Assembly (NCBI GenBank): GCA_015227615.1
Contig: JAALGZ010000026.1
Location: forward strand, 372,001 to 436,000
Reading direction: 5' to 3'
Length of the DNA stretch: 64,000 nucleotides
From: Labyrinthula sp. Ha
Taxonomy: Eukaryota; Sar; Bigyra; Labyrinthulida; Labyrinthulaceae
Shown here: positions 10,947 through 22,000 of the stretch, one piece after another
Layout: each line of letters starts with the position of its first letter
Position numbering within the stretch: the stretch's first letter is position 1
Program-made: the position numbers and the translations under genes
The notes under the pieces: model-generated
The model's input: only the letters and a program-made list of their open reading frames with translations
What the model was told of the DNA's origin: nothing
The model's database searches: none

Positions 10947-11880
10947 TTGGACAAACATCTTCCTAAGGAAGTCAAAAATTATATGAATACACAAAATCTT
11001 TCATTTGAGAATCTTTACATTATTACAACAGAAAATATTCCAGCTGAACTCGTAGCAGATACTAGAGCCGACATTTTGCTGCAGTCTAATACAAGACCTT
11101 TCATTATTTTGGACATAGAGTATCAAAGCAATAAACATAATAAAATGCTACTAAGAATGAGGAAATATGAAATTTCAATTACAGAAAATCACCAAAAACA
11201 GTCAATTCGAGAAAACTCGTACCCCATAAAATTTTAAATGGTCTACTATAACGGAGCACAAGACTGGGAAAGTCATAATGAATACCACTCTACAGCTACA
11301 GACTGTTCCATTGAAAAACTAACTCCGACATATCATAGTTCTGATAGATTTAATCTAGTTTCTTTGCAAAAAGAAAATGACGAAACTGTTTTGGATTAGG
11401 GAAAGCCAAATTTAGCTTTAATGGAATATCTTATGAAATACATTGGAAAACATGATCTTTTGCCATTTTGGGAAACAGCAAATCAAAAATTAGATAATTT
11501 TGCCCAAAATAGCATAGAATTTATAAAAGTTGCATTGTGCTATTCTGGAAAAAAGCTTAGTGCAGCAGAAAATGCACAAAAAACTGCAAAAAATGTTTGA
11601 TGAAGGATTTAACTAAGCGCAAAAAGGAGAGGAAAAGCTTATAGTGGCAGACATGATATCAGATGATAAGAAATTAATAGCAAAAAAAAGCTAAAATTGA
11701 GGGTTTAGCAGAAGGTAAGGCTGAGGGTATTAGTGTTGCTTTAAAGTATGCACCAAATGCAAATTTGCAAGTGTTTTTTCATATTACTCAAGAACAAGAA
11801 AATAAAATCAAGCAGCTAGAACAACAACCGCCTGTCGCGTCAAAAGTAGAGAGGATTTTACTGTCTATTTGGCAAATATA
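10947..11880 (+). pseudogene. Rpn-family / PD-(D/E)XK nuclease-like transposase-associated gene, decayed
   Basis: HLPKEVKNYMNTQNLSFE, then a segment with ADTRADILLQ (Asp), ILDIEYQSNKHNKMLLRM (the E-x-Q motif) and RKYEISI match bacterial Rpn (recombination-promoting nuclease, YhgA-like) proteins. The C-terminal part has ALCYSGKKLSAAENAQKT and a GLAEGKAEGISVALK tail typical of the family. About 20 N-terminal residues are missing: similarity begins at a TTG codon. In-frame stops occur near 11236, 11398 and 11600, with a frame change after that. Rpn genes are multicopy in Rickettsia and Orientia, so its place 220 bp after an IS5-type element strengthens the case for one bacterial segment. Confidence 0.75.
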
Positions 11881-14280
11881 ACTGCGCTAAAAATTAAAAA
11901 TGATCTGCATTTTTAGTTTTTCGAAAAATGTCATACTATCCTCGTTTTCTGATGTATTTATGGGAAAACAGTTATCTTCTTCTTATTAAGAGTTGAACAT
12001 TTTACTCCTAGATTTATAAGACACTTTACTGTAAATTTTGAACATGTAATAATTGTTTTTTATTTACTTTGATTTTTGGATTATCTTGGCTTAACCACAG
12101 TCAAAATCTTCATTCTGCTAGAACCTTGATGCTTTTTTAGACTCTTGTAACTTCAATTTTACATTACCCTGAACCCAATAAAACCATAAGAAATGAACAA
12201 GGTAACTGCCTAAGTAAGAAATATTTCATTCCGAAACTATGTTGCTGAAAAAACTGTGATTTAAGCCCTAGATTTAATTCCAGAATATTATATTTAGTAC
12301 AAGTGCTTTCTTTGAGTATTTAAACCAATGATTCTATAAATCCCGGACAAAGTGCTTGCCACAGATGTTGAGGCTGAAGGATAAAATAGAATGCCTATCT
12401 ATCAATGGAGAAACAGTTGCAAAATTAGAAGAAGCGATGAAACTTTTTGTTCAATCTAATTCAAAAAATTTTACGAGTTGTATGTTCATGCTCTGAACTT
12501 AATGGATAGAATATAATTCATTTTTGCCAACAGAGGATTCTTGAGAGTAATGTAATTCTTGAAGTTTCTGTAGACGCAAAGACATAAAGATATCCTAATA
12601 TTCTTATATTTGATAAGATATGTTGAACTATATTTGGAAAAGTTGATCTATCTAAGCATTGGTATGAAAAGCTCCAGCATCATCTTATTTTGTAGGTGAA
12701 CTTTACTGTCTTAATGAACTCTCAATTGATGGAGATCATAAACGCAAAAGCGAAAAAAGAATCAGGAAACGTTATGTATTCGTTTTCTTGGTTTCTCCAG
12801 AGGGTTATTTTTCCAGTTAAACAATAAGAACAATATAAAACTATGTTTTCTTTTGCAATTAAGTTCATGCATACGTTAATTATGAGTCTTGGTTAGGAGC
12901 AGTGAGATGAAGATTAGCAATATTGTGTTAAGTATGTGTTGATCCTTTGCTTTGACTTCAAAGACCCCTTTCTATATTCTTTCTACGAGGAACATGTTGT
13001 GTTTGCTCCAATCAAGCTTTAGCAACCTCCTTTATCTCACGTGCTTCTTCAGCTGCAGAGGTTCAGGTTGACAACAGCTAAGTAAAAAAATAAATACTTG
13101 AAATTTTCAACCCTTCAAATTTCTGTCAATTTTTAAACCCCTTGTGGATGTGTTTTGTTGTTTTTGTTCTGAAAATGGTCTTGGTTTTCGCGAATTCTTG
13201 GTTCGGGGTAATTTCGTCGGCGAGAAGAGCGAGACACCTCTAGGGTTGTTGTCTTTCCCGTCTCTCGTATCGTTTTGACAAAAATGACTTGGTAGCTTCT
13301 CGAAAAGTTCTCGTTTCCATGAATATCTTGCCAATTCCTCATTTCTCGATATTCCGCTATGGACCCTGTTCTCTACATATAATTTTGATTGGAAAAGAGA
13401 AATAGAGGGTAATGCCACATCGTGATAATACAGAAAAATATATACTTCTGCTGAAAAAGAGTATAGCAGGGAAATGATTTCAATCACACTGAGAAGGATG
13501 AGAATTACTCAAAGTATTTCATATCTAGTTTAGTTTACTTTACGAATCTGTATATATGTGCACAATACTCGGTAAAACAAGATTATCTCTCCGAAAACTA
13601 AAAAAAATATCTTCGCCAGAACAAAATATTAACTTTGCTTCAAATTATTACGAGAGAAACCTTTATTTATTGCATTTACTAAGGAGTAAATAAGTCTTAC
13701 AGAACCATCATCTCTCCGGTTCATTGTGCGTCCTTGTCCTTCTGTAAAGCAAAGTATAAGACCTAGCCACATGCAATAATTCGACCTGGATCTTGAAAAA
13801 AAATTTTTTGATGGCTAACAAACTCATCTTTTCTGGTTTTTACAGGTTCTTTTAATCCTTTTTATTATCCACTAACCATGGAAGGGCTTTGGCGCCCATT
13901 ACCCTGTGTATGGTAATAATTTCCTAGTCATTGACACTGGGCCAAAGACATATGTCAGTTAAATCGTCTTTTGTTACTCTGTATTATCTATAATGGATAG
14001 AGTGCTTCAAAATTTTGCATAAGCTTTTCATATCAAAAAGTTTTTTATTGTTTTACCCAGGGCAAAATATTCAAAAACCCCTGAATGTTAGTACAAAGGG
14101 GATAATCCTATTTTAAAGAAGCTCTATTGTGGCTATTTTTCTCACTTATTCCAAGTTCAAAGTGATACTCTTGCTTTTGAAACTTAAAAAGCTTAGTACT
14201 AAATTAGTAAAACGTATTTAGTAGCATTCTAAATTTCAATAATAATTTTCTGTTATTTTAGAAATATTCAATACATTCTT
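11881..14280. other. No gene seen; weak partial copy of repeat R near 13400-13500
   Basis: No reading frame with recognisable similarity on either strand. The stretch 13400-13500 contains GAGGGTAATGCCACATCGTGATAA, cut here into GAGGGTAATG and CGTGATAA blocks that resemble repeat R. The right edge of the bacterial segment cannot be placed from sequence alone. Confidence 0.4.
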
Positions 14281-14319
14281 GGCAGAATCTACTTTTCAAT
14301 TCACATTGTTTAATGTCAA

Positions 14320-14480
14320 AATACATTCTTCCTGTCATGAAACAAGCAATAAGTGCCTCAAAATGTATAGCAACTGAAGCTCGTCAAAAATGTATATTAA
14401 CAAACGACCTATGGACGCAACGTATAGGAAATCTGCAGATATAGAATTAGTTTCTCGGCTAGAAGCAGAAGACGGTGAAG
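14320..14480 (+). pseudogene. hAT transposase fragment
   Basis: A short reading frame containing ASKCIATEARQKCILTNDLW matches the conserved hAT block that precedes and includes the TTDLW-type motif. Stops follow at once. Only a fragment of the catalytic region is left. Probably related to the other hAT remnants at 15.7 and 20.7 kb. Confidence 0.5.
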
Positions 14481-15659
14481 TAAAAAAAAAATTAAGTTGA
14501 AGAATATTCAGAGAAGAGCAAGTAAAGAATTCTACAGTGGAATTGAGACCAAAGGAAATTTAAATTCAGAAAGAAACAGCAGCAAGTTGAAAGTACTAAA
14601 ATTTCTCAAAGAAATGCCTGTGTATGTTTTAGAAGGATTTGATAAAGTTAACATTGTATAAACTTTAACTAAATAAGAATTGGATCTCGTATTTTCTATC
14701 TTCATATGTACTCATATTTATTGTCGTTTTATATGTGTCCCTGTTATGGTAGAGAAACAACCTTCTTTTATGCTAAAAGTAGAGTTACCGTTAGGAGACC
14801 TATATTGTTAGACAAACTTCTTAGAACAACCAAAATACTAATCAACATATTATTGGAATCCTGTGTGTGATTGTGTCTGCTATGTTGCTTTCTAACGTTA
14901 GAGTTGTTACCTTTCCTCCTACTAAATAGGCCTGGTCCCTGGGTGAATCACAACTACGTGTAATACTTAACACCTCTCTGGACTGCATAGGGGAAAGTAT
15001 GTACAAAATTTTGGCTATTTCATTAAGTAGTACTAGAAAAAAGCAAAATCCAACCAGAAAAACAGATCGTTTAAGAATTAAAAAGGGCAACTGTCAATTT
15101 TTCTTTTCTTATAGGATAAAGATAATCCCAAAGCAACCGAAAATTGGCTGGAAAATTTAAAGAAGATATAGATAAAAATATATAAGTATTTAAAAGAGTT
15201 GTTTTTGTTTTACAGTCAAAACAAGAATAAATACAAAATCAAAACAAAAATTACTCAAATCAAGGTAAAACTAAGTAAAGAATGAATAAAGGAAATAGCT
15301 TCATCTCTATGCGGAAAACAATAGAAGAAATATAAGTTTTAAACCCAGTTGAAGATCTCTCAAATGGAATAAAATGTACTAAATTTGTTGATGATGATTA
15401 GTTCAAATTGAAAATCCCTTCAGAGTTGGATATAATGACCATCAAAAAGAAAAGATACAAGTAGAGAAGATTAAGCCGTAGAGAGTAGCAGGAAAATAAG
15501 AAATGATTTCCATAAATCTTTCAAAAAGCGCCCCAGTGATCAGTAAAGAAGAATCTATAGAATTTCTAACCTCGGGGTTTCTTATAAAGACAGTACCACC
15601 TCCACGATTTATCACATTCAAAACAACTGTATCCGAGAACGAAAGGAATATTATCAAGT
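14481..15659. other. No confident gene; one coding-like stretch near 15480-15660
   Basis: Mostly featureless. Around 15500-15660 the + strand reads SKSAPVISKEESIEFLTSG and continues with few stops, which looks like decayed coding sequence but matches nothing I recognise. Confidence 0.35.
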
Positions 15660-15987
15660 ATTACAAAATACTTTTTTAAAAATGACGGACGCAGAAAAGC
15701 TTGGCAATGCTGTATATGCTAACGATCAAAGAACAAAAGTGGAGAGCTATCGTTTTTCTGCTCAAAAAGTTGCTATGATTAAACATCAGCTACCTTTGAC
15801 TCATTATTCTAAAGATAATATTGTAGATATGTTCAGAGTTTTCTGCATAATTATAAAGGACCTTCAGTACAAGAATTCAAGGCAACCTATGTTAAATATC
15901 ACAAAGTTTCATTTGATAATGTTGTCGCCTTATTCAAGAAGCAGTTTGAAGATGGAAGCATTTGCGTAACTACTGATGGATGGTTTT
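15660..15987 (+). pseudogene. hAT transposase fragment, cut by Copia-B
   Basis: Coding-like sequence changes frame and ends in FKKQFEDGSICVTTDGW (15935-15985), which matches the hAT VCLTTDGWTS block. Just after this block the Copia-B LTR begins (15988), so Copia-B appears to have landed inside a hAT copy. The expected continuation on the far side (after 19111) is not clear. Confidence 0.5.
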
Positions 15988-16103
15988 TGAGAGAAAATCT
16001 TTTGTTGAATATATTTTAAATTTTAAATAGTCTGGCTTGGTATCATATTGAAATAGAATACCAAGCTGACCCTCAAACTACAAGCTACATATATATGCAA
16101 ATA
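15988..16103 (-). repeat. Copia-B LTR (3' in element orientation)
   Basis: Pairs with 18963-19111 but is about 33 bp shorter. Contains the inverted repeat GCTTGGTAT..ATACCAAGC. Confidence 0.75.
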
Positions 16104-16429
16104 GCAAAAATAGTTACTGGTTTCTGTACTCTGCGCTAACTCCGCCTTCTACCGACATTTTCATGTCTTGCATCCAAAAGCCTCTTGTAACTAAATACCA
16201 CTTTCTTGCAACCGGTTTCATTAAAGAATCTGCCTAATTTTTATCCCTCTGGATGTAATGTATTTTCCAATTTTCATTTTCCAATATTCTTACAGAAGAA
16301 TTATTCAATTTCTAATTGTTTTGTGTTGGAGAAGAATTATTTAACAGACAATTTGTTTGCAGCTCATTTGTTGTTTGTGAACAGAATTACTTTGCAAAGC
16401 TTTATGTTGAGAAATTTCAAGTTAATTTT

Positions 16430-17720
16430 CATGCATTCTAGTTCTTTTATTACGAAACTGCAAGCCAGCAATTCCGCTTCCGTTGAACTGGTACTTACTA
16501 GTTTTTGCTTTTTTGTAATAAATAAGAGAGGACTCTTATTTGTTTCTATAATATAACCCGAGACACTATGTCTTCACACGAGAGATGTGTAAGAAGCGTG
16601 AGAAAAGCCTCTACTTCATATTTCTCAACCGTTTTCGGGTATTTTAGTCCTAAGAATCTGGTATTTAGAAGGTATTTTATGCATCGTTTTCCAGCGTTCA
16701 AGTGAGAGACCAAAGGTTTTGAACTTTGCTATACCAACATATTGATCTGAAACGAAATATCTGGTCTGCAAACCATGCTAATATAAGTCAGGGATCGAAC
16801 CAGACTTTGATATTTACGTTTTAGTTCCAACGATTTACCTTCCATTTCTTGATCAATATATTGGTTGATTATGTGAGATGTTTGTATAGAAGGGTCTTCC
16901 AGTACTTCAAGACTTTCCGCTATTTTTTCAATGTATCCTTTAGCTGTCAGAAAAAATGTTTTTCATCTTGTTCAAACTCAAATCTAACATAGTTGTCAAT
17001 ATTTAGAATATTTTTTTTGTGTCATATTACCGTTTTAGTCCGTCAAAGACCCAGTCTAAGTTGTGTTGCTCCTTGACTCCAACATTATGTTGTGAGCATA
17101 AAGTAGAGCTAAAATATTTTTCTTCTAGTTATGGAAAATTGTTATTTCTTTTACTTTCACTTTGAAGACAAATTCTCCCAGCTTCTTTGCAATTTCATTG
17201 CAACACTAGAATGATGCTTCTTTTAGTCCATAAATGGCCTGAGAAGACTCCCAAATCTAGTCTAGAAACAACTGCTTTAACATCGTTGACAAATCTTAGT
17301 AGTAAAGTTTGAATAATCTTGCGTTAGAAAAAGCATTTCCAATATTACTTTGGATAAAACCCATATTTTTACTTGCAATTGTGAATAAAAACATCCTAAT
17401 TAGCTCTAAGCGAATCGTAGGAGAGTATAATTTCAAATATTCTTCCTGTAAGTCACCTCTAGTGACAGATCTACATTTAAAAATTTATTTTTAGTAACAT
17501 TATCATATTTTTTTAGAAAAATCTTCCATGATTATAATTATTTCCTCACAGAACCTTCAGTTTTTGGTACTAAAACCATCTTCCCAATGTCAATTAATTT
17601 AGTTAATTCTTTTTCGGGTAATCTAAACCAATCTTCTGAAGACGGTTTATAGTAAATTTGAAAATAATTTCTTGGAATTGAGTTGTCTTTTTAGCTGCTG
17701 TGGCAGCAAAGTTAATTAAG
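16430..17720 (-). pseudogene. Copia-B reverse transcriptase / RNase H remnants
   Basis: On the minus strand the clearest signal is STSSTEAELLAC (Copia RNase H) near 16460-16500. Further Copia-like text such as VSDQYVGIAKFKTFGLSLER is seen near 16700-16760. Heavily decayed. Confidence 0.6.
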
Positions 17721-18099
17721 TTTGGTTGTTCAAAAAGAAAGTTTACATCTTCAAACAAAAACATTGTGTCACCATTGACCACGTCAGCGTAGGTTCAACG
17801 CTGAGGCGGTTTGGTTGCTCTTATTGACCATCTTAAACAATGTTTTCTAGTAACAAAATTTCTACAATACTCTTATTATTACGTTCTTTATTAGTATCTT
17901 CCTCAGAAACTGTTTTTCCCCTTTAGGAGAATTCTGTACTGATTTTTCCAATGACTGTTCCTACGGGTTCTCAGTCTGATGCGATTCAGTGCAAACAGAA
18001 TTCTCATTGGTTAAATTTGGTGGCACAAAGTTATTCAGTACAATTGATTGACGTAAAGGTTCGTCACTGAGCTATGACACCTTGAAATTTTGAGATTTG

Positions 18100-18900
18100 A
18101 TTAATTCCAGTTTATCTTTAGTGAGAATCAATGCTTCGCCTGTCCTATTATTGAGCCTGCACTTATATGCACTTTGTCATTGATGTTTGCAAATGGTGCA
18201 ATGCCACGGATTCTTGCATTCTGACTTAAAATACTGAGGTTGCTTACAATGAAAACAGAAAAGTGTAGATCTGTTATGTACTTTTGATCTCTTCACGTAA
18301 TCCTCCTGCTATTTCTCAGCAATGACTAGAAGTTTCCCGTAAATCGCATTGCATCAAGTTTTATTTTCAGGTGATAAACGATCGTTAAAAAGTATTTGCT
18401 GTTTAAGTAGAGAAACAGTAATTGATGATGGAGCTAATCGAAAAAGTTTATGAATGATCTCTGCTTCTCGCATAACTCCACCTAGCATAATGAAATCACG
18501 GTAGTTTTGTTAGAATTGCTTTGTTTTTTCTAGGAAACAAACGTCCAGAAGGGTTTTTTAGTTGATCTTCAAGGGCTAAAAGGAACTGATCATTATCTTC
18601 TATACAATATTTTTCAATAATCTATAACGCAATGGATGATCATCTGACTTCATGGACCAAGTAATAAAGCGTAATATTAGTATGACGTCTAAGAATGTTA
18701 ATGGCTTTCGCTTTTCTCTCCTTTTCATTCGATTGAATTAATCCAAAAGTACCAGGTGTATGGACGAGGTTATCTTGAATGTTCATAGTGAATTCTAATC
18801 CCTTGGATTCTAAAAGTTTGGTAACATACTCCTTCCATTCAAGGTAATTCTGCTTGTTACATAGTATAATTTTTGTATTTCCTTACATCTTGATAACTTC
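18100..18900 (-). pseudogene. Copia-B Gag remnant with zinc knuckle
   Basis: The minus strand near 18190-18260 encodes CFHCKQPQYFKSEC followed by HCTICKH, the same two-part Cys/His layout as the Copia-A Gag. This sets the element's orientation and its kinship with Copia-A. Confidence 0.6.
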
Positions 18901-18962
18901 TTGAGTTCCTACTGTAGGTATATTTTTCGTTATTTTATAGTTGATTTCGACTGTTAACCTGT

Positions 18963-19111
18963 TGAGAGAAAATCTTTTGTTGAATAATATTTTAACTTTT
19001 AAATACTCTGGCTTGGTATCATATTGAAGTAGAATACCAAGCTGACATGGAAACTACAAGCTACATACTCAAGTTCGATAAATATTTCCTAGCTACATAT
19101 ATATGCAAACA
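18963..19111 (-). repeat. Copia-B LTR (5' in element orientation)
   Basis: 149 bp; on the minus strand it starts TG and ends CA. Contains a perfect 9-bp inverted repeat GCTTGGTAT / ATACCAAGC with a 14-nt spacer. Confidence 0.75.
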
Positions 19112-19608
19112 CTGGTCCTGGAGATTTGAAAGTTCCAAGGAAACCAGACGTAAGATTTTCCATGCTCAGGACAGCACGCTGGGACTTAAGTGAAGAAGTT
19201 CAACATATTACAGATGAAGTTTGGCGAAAAGCATATGCAACTGTCAAAAAAAATGACAGAAGCATTGAAACAAAATGCAGATGGTGACTTTTCCGATGTG
19301 GATATGTCACTCTCTGAACATTCTAGATGAATAATCTTATCACCGAGAAAGAGGAAGATGCGAAGAAAAGGCAGTGTAGTTACAAGTCTAAGTCTCTTGA
19401 ACTTTAACACTTAAGTAGGTTTTCCTGTATTATACTCACCTACAACCTTTTCTTCTAGCAACTCCGTTTTCTCATGCGAAGTTTTCCTATACAGTACCCA
19501 GTTCACAAGAACCTCGATCCACACCTTCATTGCAATTAAGTAAAATCTCTTCAAATTCCTCTTCGTAAAACCAAATAGAATATATTAAATTGAAATCCAT
19601 GTACCACC
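19112..19608. other. Unassigned, possibly decayed coding sequence
   Basis: The + strand just after Copia-B reads TARWDLSEEVQHITDEVW near 19165-19225 and then KMTEALKQNADGDFSDVDMS near 19254-19312. It looks once-coding and may belong to a DNA transposon, but I cannot name a family. Confidence 0.35.
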
Positions 19609-19889
19609 TGATCAACCACGGAATTATTTTATGCATCGTGGGATAACAAATGTACATAAGAGCTGCTAGATGATCAACCACGGAATTATTTTATGCATCG
19701 TGGGATAACAAATGTACATAAGAGCTGCTAGATGATCAACCACGGAATTATTTTATGCATCGTGGGATAACAAATGTACATAAGAGCTGCTAGATGATCA
19801 ACCACGGAATTATTTTATGCATTGTGGGATAACAAATGTACATAAGAGCTGCTAGATGATCAACCACGGAATTATTTTATGCATCGTGG
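19609..19889. repeat. 62-bp tandem repeat, four full units plus a half unit
   Basis: Units at 19609-19670, 19671-19732, 19733-19794 and 19795-19856, with a partial fifth to 19889, nearly identical. Each starts TGATCAACCACGG and contains CCACG..CGTGG, an inverted repeat about 26 bp across. No coding sense. Confidence 0.97.
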
Positions 19890-20655
19890 TATAGCTTCTT
19901 TATATATCTTGAAGACCTTTTAATATATCAGTTCTGAAACTTTTCATCCAACGGCCCTATAAAATAAGAAAACCCTGATCTCTATGCCCATCTACCCCAA
20001 TATACTTTTCTTCTTGAAAACTAACTGAAACCCTCATCCGAAGCCTAATAGAATTAAGAAAACTCGATTTAAACCCCAAACAAAGGTTATGAATCTGGTT
20101 TTGCAGATCTGTGTGGGTCTACGGTTATCTTATTACCAAAAGGTAACCCTAGCCCCTGTTCAAGTTAGTTCATACTTGATTCTTGAACCATAGATATGTC
20201 CCCTTTGCATAAATACATAACTCTTACTTTTCCTGTTCACTTCTTCGATCCTTGGTCTAGTTCAGGTAAAGCGTTTAAATTTTTAAATCGGGTTTTTAAA
20301 ACCTTGAAATCTTCGAAAATTGTTTCAATTTCCATATCTCTGTTTCCAACTTGAACTATGTGTGTAACTGGTTCATGTAAATACATAGGTTTAAATTTTC
20401 TTCTTTCTTGGGCAATCCTTGAGCTTCATCGGATATTTATTATCCATTTGTAATTCTAATTGTAATTGTTGGTTTTTGATTTATCATTTTGAGCAATTAT
20501 GTTACTGGTACTAATGGTAGAGTGGCGTAAATTACACCAGCTTAGATTAATATTATTCCCAATGAAATGCAATTGTTCTATTAAGGTTGTCTTATGCGTT
20601 TTTGTCAGACTCCTGTTGTCTAAGTTATCCTTGCTCTCCACCAAGAGCACAAACC
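19890..20655. other. No gene seen
   Basis: Intergenic sequence between the satellite and the hAT remnant; no sustained frame or recognised element. It may hold the 5' end of the hAT copy. Confidence 0.4.
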
Positions 20656-20659
20656 AAGA

Positions 20660-22000
20660 GTACGAGCAGCATTCGCAAAATATTTTAAGGATAATTATAA
20701 GTAGGCCAAGGACAAGATAAAAAAAGCGTTGAAAGACAAGGTCTCCCAGGCAGTGCTTAGCTTCGCGGTTGATTTATGATCATCTAAGCTGATGAAAGGA
20801 TACCTGACCATTATTGTGTGCTCAATCACCGAAGATGCTGTTCACAAAAGATTTTCTCTATCCTTCGACCGCCAGCATGGAAAACATAGTAGACCCAACA
20901 ACGTCATTCTTCTATATGAAATATTGAAAGAGCTCGGGATTTCAGAGGATGTAGTTTTTCTTACGACCCATAATATGTCTTACATGATCAGCGTGGGTAG
21001 AATAATTTTTAGGTGATATCTTAGTTTGAATAAAATGGCGAAAAGAAAAAAATATCAGTTCTATTTTGTGATCATTTTTACCTTAGGTGTTTGCACATGT
21101 CAATAACCTCATCGCCAAGGAAATCTTGAAGCATTTCAAGGTTCAAGTGATTAAAACAAGAGACCTCAAGTTGTTTTAAAGTCAAAAACATTATTCAATC
21201 ACTAAGAAAAGACCGCGGATAAAGTTGGTCTCAAGAGAGATAATGTGAAGTTGCTGTCGTCAATAGACGATAGTATCCACTGGGATACTGTAAATATACT
21301 AATTTCCAACATTCGGAAGAAAATTATTTTCTTTCTAGTAAAGCAGAATATATTAATGTCGAGTTACAGGGCAGAGTTTACAAGAGTTCAACTGATAGAA
21401 GAAGATTCTGAGTTTTTTATCCCCTGCGCATGGGTTTGGAACGGAACTACAAGTTAACGAATGCTGTTTCTGGTGGCCTTTTTGTAAATATTCATAGGTG
21501 AACAGAGTTCTATGAGCACTACAAGTTCATTTTGTAATAGAAAAAGAATAAGTGCGACATCAAGGATGAGAGTGTTGCGCCGTTAAATAGAGGAGAGCCT
21601 GCGGAGGAATATTTTAAAGACATTCATGGAAGTGGTGAAGGTGTGGAATCTGGGTTAAGAAAATAAGTTGCTACATACGAGTCTATGATATCTCAAACAA
21701 CGCAGCTGGAATTGATACGAATTTTAAGCAAACAAATATATAAGAACAGTAAATGTAGGCCTGGTTCGGGTGAGTTCCTGAAAACTAAACAGTTGTGAGA
21801 GAACAAGATATAGCAGATGCCTTTATTTCAAGTCCAGAAAAAATGGTATCAATCGTGGCAAATGCAACAAGAACAGACCTTAATGTTTTTTATTCAGAGG
21901 ACGAATCTGATGATGAATATGTTGCACATAGGTTGTCAAAAAAGGAACTACAATAGTAAATTAAAGAGCCATAAATAAGAAAAGACAGAGTACTTTCAAC
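20660..22000 (+). pseudogene. hAT-family DNA transposase, decayed
   Basis: Reads AVDL*SSKLMKGYLTI near 20768 (hAT TDLWSS block, with TGA at 20777-20779 in place of the Trp codon), then FDRQHGKHSRPNN and ILKELGISEDVVFLTTHN (20865-20980), FAHVNNLIAKEILKHFK near 21090-21145 (hAT CxAHxLNLI motif), DDSIHWDTVNILIS near 21268-21310 (RWnSt-type block), and an acidic C-terminal region near 21780-21955. Several stops and frame changes are present. Plain cut-and-paste DNA transposon relic on the + strand. Confidence 0.75.

Larger units (their letters stand above)
15988..19111 (-). mobile_element. Copia-B: Ty1/Copia LTR retrotransposon fossil
   Basis: Minus-strand element bounded by related LTRs (15988-16103 and 18963-19111). 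Read on the minus strand, a Gag-like zinc knuckle lies near 18120-18260 and the RNase H motif STSSTEAELLAC near 16460-16500, with reverse-transcriptase remnants between. At about 3.1 kb it is shorter than Copia-A and badly decayed, with many interruptions. It is an older family member. Confidence 0.75.

Noticed and set aside
10934-10949. AAGGAG Shine-Dalgarno-like sequence before a TTG at the Rpn-like gene
   Set aside because: The Rpn N-terminus is missing about 20 residues, so the TTG is not the true start and the purine run is probably chance.
13107-13487. Minus-strand open frame of 126 codons
   Set aside because: No recognisable similarity, odd composition, and overlap with a weak repeat-R-like stretch; not supported as a gene.
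16206-16556. Plus-strand open frame of 116 codons
   Set aside because: It is the shadow of the minus-strand Copia-B RNase H region, which has the STSSTEAELLAC motif.
16780-16810. GGTTCGATCC-like tRNA B box on the minus strand
   Set aside because: It lies inside Copia-B coding remnants and no matching acceptor stem, A box or anticodon arm could be drawn.
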